Source of the DNA: Erwinia sp. SLM-02
GTDB taxonomy: Bacteria > Pseudomonadota > Gammaproteobacteria > Enterobacterales > Enterobacteriaceae
DNA: 64,000 nucleotides
NCBI RefSeq assembly: GCF_037450285.1
Contig: NZ_JAQISN010000004.1
Span: forward strand, 186,001 to 250,000
Direction of reading: 5' to 3'
Part shown: positions 57,717 through 64,000 of the stretch, one piece after another
Numbering within the stretch: the stretch's first letter is position 1
Layout of the letters: each line of letters begins with the position of its first letter
The notes under the pieces: generated by a model
The model's database searches: none
What the model was told of the DNA's origin: nothing
The model's input: the letters and a program-made list of their open reading frames with translations, nothing else
Made by a program: the position numbers and the translations under genes

Positions 57717-58358
57717 ATGTCTAAATTTGACCTGCTGGACCCACAGAACTCTACCCTGATTTTCATCGACCATCAGCCGCAGATGTCCTTCGGTGTTGCC
57801 AACATCGATCGCCAGCAGCTTAAAAATAACACCGTCGCTTTAGCCAAGGCGGGCAAGATTTTTAACGTGCCGACCATCTACACCTCGGTTGAAACCGAAA
57901 GCTTCAGCGGCTACATCTGGCCTGAACTGTTAGCGGTTCACCCGGAATCAACCCCGATTGAGCGTACCTCAATGAACTCCTGGGAAGATGAAGCTTTCGT
58001 GAAGGCGGTGAAAGCCACCGGCCGCAAAAAGCTGATCATCTCCGCCCTGTGGACCGAAGTGTGCCTGACCTTCCCGGCGCTGATGGCGCTGAAAGAGGGC
58101 TTCGAAGTCTACGTAGTGACCGACACCTCCGGCGGCACCAGCGTGGATGCCCACGAGCGCTCGATTGACCGTATGGTGCAGGCCGGCGCAGTACCGGTGA
58201 CCTGGCAGCAGGTGCTGCTGGAGTACCAGCGCGACTGGTCACGCAAAGAGACCTACGACGCGGTGATGGACCTGGTGCGCGAGCACAGCGGTGCCTACGG
58301 CATGGGCGTGGATTACGCCTACACCCTGGTTCACAAAGCCCCGGCCCGTAAGGCCTGA
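57717..58358 (+). CDS. YcaC-like isochorismatase-family hydrolase
   Basis: A 213-residue cysteine hydrolase of the YcaC group. Asp in LIFIDHQPQMSFG (about residue 19), Lys-equivalent region ERTSMNSWEDEAFVKAVKATGRKKLII (about 84-110) and Cys in LWTEVCLTFPALMALKEGFEVYVVTDTSGG (about 118) are placed as in E. coli YcaC. AGAGGAA lies six bases before ATG 57717. First gene of an operon with a DoxX protein and an MFS fusion; substrate unknown. Confidence 0.9.
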   Translation: MSKFDLLDPQNSTLIFIDHQPQMSFGVANIDRQQLKNNTVALAKAGKIFNVPTIYTSVETESFSGYIWPELLAVHPESTPIERTSMNSWEDEAFVKAVKATGRKKLIISALWTEVCLTFPALMALKEGFEVYVVTDTSGGTSVDAHERSIDRMVQAGAVPVTWQQVLLEYQRDWSRKETYDAVMDLVREHSGAYGMGVDYAYTLVHKAPARKA

Positions 58359-58412
58359 TCCATTAACCCGATGCCGGAACCGACCAACAGGCGGTTCCGG
58401 CAGGAGAGAATC

Positions 58413-58829
58413 ATGCGTAATGCCCTTATTCCTGCTTTAACGTCTCGCGTGCCGTTCCCGGCCGTTCGCTGGCTGGCGCTGTTAGCCCTCTGTTCTGCCT
58501 ATATCCAGGGCGGCCTGGTCAAGCTGCTGGATTTCCCCGGCGCGATAGCCGAGATGCAGCATTTTGGTCTGTCGCCTGCGGCTCCGATGGCCGCCGCGGT
58601 GATTGCGCTGGAACTGGGGGCATCACTGATGATCCTTAGCGGCCGCCTGCGCTGGCTGGGCGCGCTGGCCCTGGCGCTGTTTACCTTCTCCGCCACCTTT
58701 ATGGCTAACGCGTTCTGGCAGGTGCCGGTAGCGGATCGCGGCATGGTGATGAACGGATTTTTTGAACACCTCGGGCTGGCGGGTGCGCTGGTGTATGTCG
58801 CCTGCAATGATTTGAGGAACAGCAAATGA
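58413..58829 (+). CDS. DoxX-family membrane protein
   Basis: A 138-residue protein with four spans: VRWLALLALCSAYIQGGLVKLLDFPGAIAEM (span 1 with the conserved Gly/Lys motif), AAAVIALELGASLMILSGRLRWLGALALALFTFSATF (spans 2-3, conserved Glu) and a last span HLGLAGALVYVACNDL. AGGAGA precedes ATG 58413. Its stop overlaps the start of the next gene (ATGA). DoxX proteins often accompany redox or thiol-stress genes. It is a different subtype from the yqjF product in this window. Confidence 0.88.
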   Translation: MRNALIPALTSRVPFPAVRWLALLALCSAYIQGGLVKLLDFPGAIAEMQHFGLSPAAPMAAAVIALELGASLMILSGRLRWLGALALALFTFSATFMANAFWQVPVADRGMVMNGFFEHLGLAGALVYVACNDLRNSK

Positions 58830-60406
58830 CCACCCCTACGCAATCAGGTGCCTTCGCTCCGCTGAAACAGGGGCTGTTTGCCGCCATCTGGGCGGCGACC
58901 ATCCTCGGCAACACCGGGAGCTTTATGCGCGACGTCGCCAGCTCCTGGCTGGTGACCGGCCTGTCTTCCAACCCGGCCGCCGTCGCGCTGATGCAGACCG
59001 CCGCAACCTTACCGATTTTCCTGCTGGCGATCCCTGCCGGGGTGCTGTCGGATATTCTTGACCGCCGCCGCCTGCTGATTTTCGTGCAGCTGCTGCTGGC
59101 CAGCGTCAGCGGAACGCTGCTGATTTTGTCGCATAACAATATGCTGACCGTAGAGTATCTGGTGGCGTTAACCTTCGTCGGCGGGATTGGTGCCGCGCTG
59201 ATGGGGCCAGCCTGGCAGGCGATTGTGCCGGAGCTGGTGCCGCGTCCGCAGCTGAAAAACGCCGTCGCGCTCAACTCGCTGGGGATCAATATTGCCCGTG
59301 CGGTGGGGCCGGCTGCCGGTGGTCTGCTGCTGGCGGCACTGGGTGCCTGGGCTGCTTACGGTGCCGATGTACTGAGCTACGTATTTGTTATCGCCGCGCT
59401 GATCTGGTGGAAACGCCCGCACAAGGCGCAGAACGAACTGTCCGAGCATTTCCTCGGCGCGTTCCGGGCGGGGATCCGCTATGTGAAGGCCAGCCGCGAA
59501 CTGCACCGCGTGCTGCTGCGTGCGGCCATCTACTTCTTCTTTGCCAGTGCCATCTGGGCGATGCTGCCGCTGGTGGCGCGTAACCTGCTGCAGGGCAGTG
59601 CCGGATTCTACGGCATTATGCTGGGTGCGGTAGGAACCGGCGCCATCGTCGGCGCACTGATTATGCCGGCGCTGCGCCAGCGGATGAACGTTGACGGACT
59701 GATGCTGTTTTCTGCCGTGCTCTCTGCGCTGGTGATGGTGGTGATTGCCCTGCTGCCGGTGAAAGCGCTGGCGCTGCCGCTGATGATCCTGCTGGGCGTC
59801 AGCTGGATCACCGCGCTGACCTCGCTGAACGGCGTGGCGCAGGCGGTACTGCCGGACTGGGTACGTGGTCGTGGGCTGGCGGTCTACCTGATGATTTTCA
59901 ACGGAGCGATGGCGGCAGGGAGCCTGGTCTGGGGCCTGGTGGGCCAGCAGATTGGCCTGGTGCCAACGCTTATCGTCGCGGCAATACTGCTGCTGGTTTC
60001 CGCGCTGCTGTGTCTGCGTCTGAAACTGCCGGCCGGTGAAGCGGATCTTCAGCCTTCCGGCCACTGGGATGCACCGGAGCTGAGCGGTGACGTGACGACC
60101 GATCGCGGCCCGGTGATGATTCAGATTGAGTATCAGGTGGCGGTGGAAGATCGCCCGGCGTTCCTGGCAGAGATTAAGAAGCTGTCGCTGACGCGCCGCC
60201 GTGACGGAGCCTACGCCTGGGGAATTGCGGAACACAGCCACGATAGCGGCACGCTGATGGAGTGGTTCCTGGTGGAATCCTGGCACGAGCATCTGCGCCA
60301 GCACCAGCGGGTATCAAATGCCGATGCCGATTTACAGAGCAGCGTAACCCGCTTCCATCAGGGGGAAGAGAAACCGAAGGTGCATCACTTTATTTCGCTT
60401 CACTGA
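58826..60406 (+). CDS. MFS transporter fused to a C-terminal ABM-like domain
   Basis: A 526-residue fusion. Residues about 15-410 are an MFS_3 (enterobactin-exporter type) transporter with 12 spans: TILGNTGSFMRDVASSWLVTGLS near residue 28, LAIPAGVLSDILDRRRLLIFVQ and GPAWQAIVPELVPRPQLKNAVALNSLGINIARAVGPAAGG. Residues about 425-526 are soluble, IQIEYQVAVEDRPAFLAEIKKL, WFLVESWHEHLRQHQRVSNAD and a His-containing end, matching the dimeric alpha+beta barrel of antibiotic-biosynthesis-monooxygenase-like proteins. Translation is coupled to the DoxX gene (ATGA). Exports or processes an unknown small molecule. Confidence 0.9.
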   Translation: MTTPTQSGAFAPLKQGLFAAIWAATILGNTGSFMRDVASSWLVTGLSSNPAAVALMQTAATLPIFLLAIPAGVLSDILDRRRLLIFVQLLLASVSGTLLILSHNNMLTVEYLVALTFVGGIGAALMGPAWQAIVPELVPRPQLKNAVALNSLGINIARAVGPAAGGLLLAALGAWAAYGADVLSYVFVIAALIWWKRPHKAQNELSEHFLGAFRAGIRYVKASRELHRVLLRAAIYFFFASAIWAMLPLVARNLLQGSAGFYGIMLGAVGTGAIVGALIMPALRQRMNVDGLMLFSAVLSALVMVVIALLPVKALALPLMILLGVSWITALTSLNGVAQAVLPDWVRGRGLAVYLMIFNGAMAAGSLVWGLVGQQIGLVPTLIVAAILLLVSALLCLRLKLPAGEADLQPSGHWDAPELSGDVTTDRGPVMIQIEYQVAVEDRPAFLAEIKKLSLTRRRDGAYAWGIAEHSHDSGTLMEWFLVESWHEHLRQHQRVSNADADLQSSVTRFHQGEEKPKVHHFISLH

Positions 60407-61437
60407 TGGGGGTCGGCGGCAGGGTTAAGATGGGACTGGCGGATACGCAGTTCGCCGTACCGCCACGGACCCTGTTCGTCAGCCTCGGCACCCAACAGAC
60501 GGTTCAGCGCTTCGGCAATTTGCAGGTCGGAGCGCTGCGCCCAGGTGGTCAGATTCCAGGTGGTAGTTCGCGCCTCTTCCACGTCATCAAAGCCGGCGAC
60601 GCCAATATGCAGTTCGGCATCGTAATCGCGAATCGCCTGCATTGCCCCGAAAGCCAGCACGTCGTTCTCGCAAAACAGCGCATCAATCCGCGATTCAGCG
60701 GGCGTGACCCGTAAATAGTCACTCATGGCGCGATACGCGATTTCGCGATCGTAGTGGTTACATTTCAGCAGGATATCCAGCTTTTTCCCCGCCGCCTGCA
60801 GCACCGACTGATAGCCTTCCATCCGCAGTAAATGCGTGGTTTCCGTGTTGCGGCCTTCCATATAGCCATAGCGCTGATAGCCCTGATCCAGCAGCAGCTG
60901 CCCGATTTCCCCACCGGCGGCAAAGCCGTCAATATTGACCACTTCGACATCCGCCGTGTCGGTGTTGCGGCAGACGTGAACCGAAGGCACCTGATGTATG
61001 CTTTCTGCGGTGAGGATCAGTTCATCGCTGAGGATGGTGGCGAGAAATAGCAGGCCATCGACCTGCAGCTGCCCGGCCATTTCCAGCACCGAACGATAGT
61101 TCTCCTGCGAGTCGGTGTTCAGGAGCAGCATCATATAGCCGCGCTCGTTCAGCTGATGGCTGACTTCGCTGAGCATTTTCAGAGTGTGCGGGTTATTAAA
61201 CTCATCGGTGACCACGCCGATAATGTTGGTTTTACGCTGTTTCAGGCCTCTGGCCAGCAGGTTAGGGCGGAATCCCAGCCGGTTAGCGGCTTCCAGTACC
61301 TGTTCCCGCACTTTCGGTGAGATTGATGCGCCGTTTTTAAAGGCGCGCAGGACCGTCCATTTTGATACGCCAACCAGTTCGGCAACGTCGCTGGCGGTCG
61401 CTTTCTGCTGCTGCTTCTCTCTCACTTTGTTTTTCAT
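60400..61437 (-). CDS. LacI-family transcriptional regulator
   Basis: A 345-residue LacI regulator. The HTH is ATASDVAELVGVSKWTVLRAFKNGASISPKVREQV (residues 13-47), hinge LGFRPNLLARGLKQRKTNIIG, then the effector domain with VDGLLFLATI and ALFCENDVLAFGAMQAIRDYD. It overlaps the convergent MFS gene by seven bases. It diverges from the PQQ dehydrogenase gene over 447 bp that contain a 36-bp perfect palindrome, so it may regulate that gene. No strong ribosome site is seen; effector unknown. Confidence 0.9.
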   Translation of the reverse strand: MKNKVREKQQQKATASDVAELVGVSKWTVLRAFKNGASISPKVREQVLEAANRLGFRPNLLARGLKQRKTNIIGVVTDEFNNPHTLKMLSEVSHQLNERGYMMLLLNTDSQENYRSVLEMAGQLQVDGLLFLATILSDELILTAESIHQVPSVHVCRNTDTADVEVVNIDGFAAGGEIGQLLLDQGYQRYGYMEGRNTETTHLLRMEGYQSVLQAAGKKLDILLKCNHYDREIAYRAMSDYLRVTPAESRIDALFCENDVLAFGAMQAIRDYDAELHIGVAGFDDVEEARTTTWNLTTWAQRSDLQIAEALNRLLGAEADEQGPWRYGELRIRQSHLNPAADPHQ

Positions 61438-61565
61438 CGTTTTATCTTCGTATCCCTCAGATTACGAGCCACAGAATAAACAAATCCTCACCGGGGAGAC
61501 AGCACGCGCTGGCGATTGTGTTAGCTGCGTCGTTTCTTCACTGTACGAATTGAGAACAGTTATCG

Positions 61566-61601
61566 TTGCTACCGTTGGCAAAGTTTTGCCAACGGTAGCA
61601 A
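61566..61601. promoter_or_regulatory. 36-bp perfect palindrome before the PQQ dehydrogenase gene
   Basis: Arms of 17 bp (TTGCTACCGTTGGCAAA and its exact complement) around GT. It lies 129 bp from the LacI start and 284 bp before the dehydrogenase start. It is longer than a usual operator and no T-run follows, so a regulator site or a cruciform is more likely than a terminator. Confidence 0.7.
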
Positions 61602-61613
61602 ACTCCGGTAACA

Positions 61614-61629
61614 TTTGATCTAAGTCACA
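61614..61629 (+). promoter_or_regulatory. CRP-like site
   Basis: TTTGATCTAAGTCACA matches TGTGA-N6-TCACA at nine of ten positions, 13 bp after the palindrome and 256 bp before the dehydrogenase start. An FNR-type reading fits less well. Confidence 0.5.
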
Positions 61630-61884
61630 AACAACAAACATTACTGCATCATATTTTTAAATAAATTAACCAAGCAGGCTCAAACCCACAACAAATGTAA
61701 TGGGTTAAGGATGAGTGTTGCCTGCGTTCAGAGAATATGCCGCAGAACGGGTGCAGAGGGGGGAAGAAATCCGGGGATTACGTTTTTAAAATCAGATAAT
61801 TAGACAGAAATCGACATTGTGCTGGGCAAAAGTCGTTTTACCTATCTTCCTGAATGACTTTTTCTAAATGGAAAATATCTCATC

Positions 61885-64000
61885 ATGAATAACAGTAGAA
61901 ATATTGTGGTTACACTCATCGGGGCGGCACTGCTGCTGCTGGGCTTAGGCCTGGCCGCGGGCGGCGCGTACCTGATCTCCCTGGGCGGTTCCTGGTTCTA
62001 TCTGCCTGCCGGTCTGGCGATGGCCGCCAGCGGTCTGGGCCTGATCCGTCAGAAAGGCTGGGCGCTGTATGTCGCCTGGGCACTGCTGATCGTCAGCCTG
62101 ATCTGGGCATTCAGCGAAGTCGGTACCGACTTCTGGCAGCTGGTGCCGCGTACGGTCACCTTCCTGGTGGTGGCGCTGCTGGTGACGCTGAGTGCGCCAA
62201 CCCTGCGTAAAGCCGATCTGGGCCGCGTGATTTCCTGCAAGCTGGCCGCCGGCGTTTCTGCGGTGCTGGCGATCGGTATCATCGCTATCTTTGCCGGTAT
62301 GTTCCGTCCGCATCCTGAAGTGGAAGCCACCGCCGATAAAGTGCCGGTGCTGGATGAGAAAGCGGCGGATGACAGCGGCAACGACTGGACCGCCTACGGC
62401 CGTAATACCGGCGGGCAGCGCTTCGCGCAGTTCGACCAGATCAACACCGCTAACGTGAAAGATCTGAAAGTAGCATGGACCTATCACACCGGCGATCTGG
62501 CGATTAACGGTGCTGAATACCAGACCACTCCACTGAAAGTCGGCAACACTATGTACGTCTGTACGCCGCTGAATAAGGTGATTGCGCTGGATCCGGTGAC
62601 GGGCAAAGAGAAGTGGCGCTTCGATCCGAAAATCGAAGAAACCGCCGGTAACAAAGCCTGGAAACGCTGCCGTGGCGTGGCGTATACCGAGCTGAGCGAC
62701 GCGCCGCAGGACGGCACCCAGCCGGCGATTGCTGGCAACAAGCGTATTATCAGCACCACCAACGATGGCCGCATCTTCTCGCTGGATGCCGAAACCGGCA
62801 AGCTGGATGAGAGCTTCGGCGATAACGGTTTTGTTAACCTGCTGAACGGCCTGGGCCCGACCGCGCACGGCTCTTACTACCTGACCTCAGCCCCGCTGGC
62901 TGCCGATGGCGTGGTGATGGTGGGCGGTAAGCTGAACGACAACCTGACCACCGGTGAGGCGTCCGGCGTGGTGCGTGGCTATGATTCACGCAGCGGTAAA
63001 CTGCTGTGGGCATGGGATGCGTCACGCGGTGCAAAAGACAGCACGCCGCTGCCGGAAGGCGAAACCTATCCGATTGAAACCCCGAACTTCTGGGGCACGG
63101 CGGCCTATGATGCGAAGCTGGGCATTGCCTACTTCCCAACCGGCAACCAGACCCCGGACTTCTGGACCGGCAACCGCCATCCTTACTCTGACGAGTACAA
63201 CGACTCCGTGGTGGCCGTTGAGCTGAAAACCGGTAAAGAAGTGTGGCACTTCCGCACCGCAAACCAGGATCAGTTCGACTACGACGTTTCTTCCCAGCCG
63301 ATTCTGTACGATATGCCGGGCAAAGACGGCACCGTTACGCCGGTGCTGATCCAGCTGACCAAGCGTGGCCAGGTATTTGTTCTGGACCGCCGTACCGGTA
63401 AGCCGGTGGTGGAAGTGGAGCAGCGCAAAGTGTCCACTGACGCAATGCCGGGCATGAAAGTGGCCGAAACCCAGCCGTATTCGGCGATTTCAGTGGGCAC
63501 CAAGGCGCTGAAAGAGTCCGATATGTGGGGCGCATCAATCTTCGACCAGCTCTACTGCCGCGTGCAGTTTAAAGAGATGCGTTGGGAAGGCGAGTTCACC
63601 CCGCTGTCTGATAAAAAACGTACGCTGATCTACCCGGGCTACTACGGTGGCTTTAACTGGGGCGGCGGCGCGATTGACGTTTCTACCGGTACGCTGATCG
63701 TTAACGATATCCGCATGGCGCAGTGGGGCCAGTTTATCAAGCGTGAAGATGCCGATGCCCGCGGCCTGCAGGCGACGACCGAAGGGGAATACTCCGAGCA
63801 GCTGGGCACCCCGTGGGGCGTTGAGCGCGGCATGTTTATCTCTCCGCTGGGCGTGCCGTGCTTCAAGCCGCCGTTTGGTTCGATGACCGCTATCGATCTG
63901 GCGACCGGTAAAACCCGCTGGCAGGTGCCGATGGGCACCATCAAGGATGCGCCAATCCACGGCGTCGCGCCGGGTCTGGATATCCCTCTGGGTATGCCAA
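61885..64000 (+). CDS. Membrane PQQ-dependent glucose/quinate-type dehydrogenase, 5' part
   Basis: The first 705 residues of a quinoprotein dehydrogenase; the gene runs past the window. Residues 1-145 form about five membrane spans (LLLLGLGLAAGGAYLISLGGSWFYLPAG first), followed by the periplasmic beta-propeller starting DWTAYGRNTGGQRFAQFDQINTANV. Further family motifs are TPLKVGNTMYVCTPLNKVIALDP, CRGVAY, TPNFWGTAAYDAKLGIAYFPTGNQTPDFW, VFVLDRRTGKPV and SDMWGASIFDQLYCRV. It oxidises glucose, quinate or similar polyols in the periplasm, passing electrons to ubiquinone. It departs enough from E. coli Gcd that glucose versus quinate is left open. Confidence 0.9.
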   Translation, partial: MNNSRNIVVTLIGAALLLLGLGLAAGGAYLISLGGSWFYLPAGLAMAASGLGLIRQKGWALYVAWALLIVSLIWAFSEVGTDFWQLVPRTVTFLVVALLVTLSAPTLRKADLGRVISCKLAAGVSAVLAIGIIAIFAGMFRPHPEVEATADKVPVLDEKAADDSGNDWTAYGRNTGGQRFAQFDQINTANVKDLKVAWTYHTGDLAINGAEYQTTPLKVGNTMYVCTPLNKVIALDPVTGKEKWRFDPKIEETAGNKAWKRCRGVAYTELSDAPQDGTQPAIAGNKRIISTTNDGRIFSLDAETGKLDESFGDNGFVNLLNGLGPTAHGSYYLTSAPLAADGVVMVGGKLNDNLTTGEASGVVRGYDSRSGKLLWAWDASRGAKDSTPLPEGETYPIETPNFWGTAAYDAKLGIAYFPTGNQTPDFWTGNRHPYSDEYNDSVVAVELKTGKEVWHFRTANQDQFDYDVSSQPILYDMPGKDGTVTPVLIQLTKRGQVFVLDRRTGKPVVEVEQRKVSTDAMPGMKVAETQPYSAISVGTKALKESDMWGASIFDQLYCRVQFKEMRWEGEFTPLSDKKRTLIYPGYYGGFNWGGGAIDVSTGTLIVNDIRMAQWGQFIKREDADARGLQATTEGEYSEQLGTPWGVERGMFISPLGVPCFKPPFGSMTAIDLATGKTRWQVPMGTIKDAPIHGVAPGLDIPLGMP

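Overview
The window reads as chromosome of an enterobacterium of the Erwinia/Pantoea type. The reasons are tag, yiaD, mntP, rcnRA, lgoTRD, kdpFABCD, yqjF/yqjG and yqhA homologues at family-typical lengths, together with a 2-ketogluconate operon and a membrane PQQ dehydrogenase, a metabolic profile common in plant-associated Erwiniaceae. The genus is inferred. I saw no tRNA, rRNA, CRISPR array, prophage or intact insertion sequence.

Layout. 1-3000: 3' end of a molybdopterin S/N-oxide reductase, tag, yiaD. 3124-9514: two LacI-type regulators (the second PtxS-like) and kguE-kguK-kguT-kguD for 2-ketogluconate, behind a perfect 14-bp LacI-type operator; this block sits between yiaD and a ghrB-like gene that are neighbours in E. 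coli. 9571-10440: gene-free DNA of two kinds of long direct repeat. 10445-15806: small membrane protein, LysR/SDR divergent pair, mntP with an MntR box, AraC and LysE-type genes, a tiny promoter-driven ORF and a cysteine hydrolase. 15905-20701: operon of sugar porter, IolE-like isomerase and Gfo/Idh dehydrogenase with its own LacI regulator and shared ATGATAG sites. 20979-24743: TetR and AraC genes overlapping, then rcnR/rcnA enclosed by two ~397-bp direct repeats, each carrying an identical DUF1471 gene. 24902-28558: L-galactonate locus lgoT, lgoR, lgoD. 28570-31110: nucleoside hydrolase, SRPBCC protein, EamA transporter. 31125-38347: kdpFABCD with a conserved KdpE box but no kdpE after kdpD. 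38421-39924: third DUF1471 gene, VOC protein, and a DinQ-like type I toxin locus with a candidate antisense RNA. 39925-48715: hydrolase, yqjG, yqjF, LysR, ABC exporter, acyltransferase-like protein, siderophore-interacting protein under a Fur-like site, LysR, small AraC activator. 48874-54430: yqhA, then a sigma-54 activator facing iolG and an isomerase behind a consensus sigma-54 promoter, then a sugar-binding protein. 54766-61437: Tat-type esterase, RHH/ParE toxin-antitoxin pair, haloperoxidase-like hydrolase facing a YcaC/DoxX/MFS operon, LacI regulator. 61885 to the end: 5' part of a membrane PQQ glucose/quinate dehydrogenase.

The recurring theme is sugar acid and polyol use: periplasmic oxidation (PQQ enzyme), 2-ketogluconate uptake and reduction (kgu), L-galactonate (lgo) and two inositol-type loci, each with a local regulator and usually a visible operator. 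A second theme is metal and ion homeostasis (mntP, rcnA, kdp, Fur-linked gene). The most unusual items are the DinQ/antisense locus, the repeat-bounded rcnRA cassette, kdpD without kdpE, the 36-bp palindrome before the PQQ dehydrogenase gene, and the sigma-54 controlled inositol-type operon.
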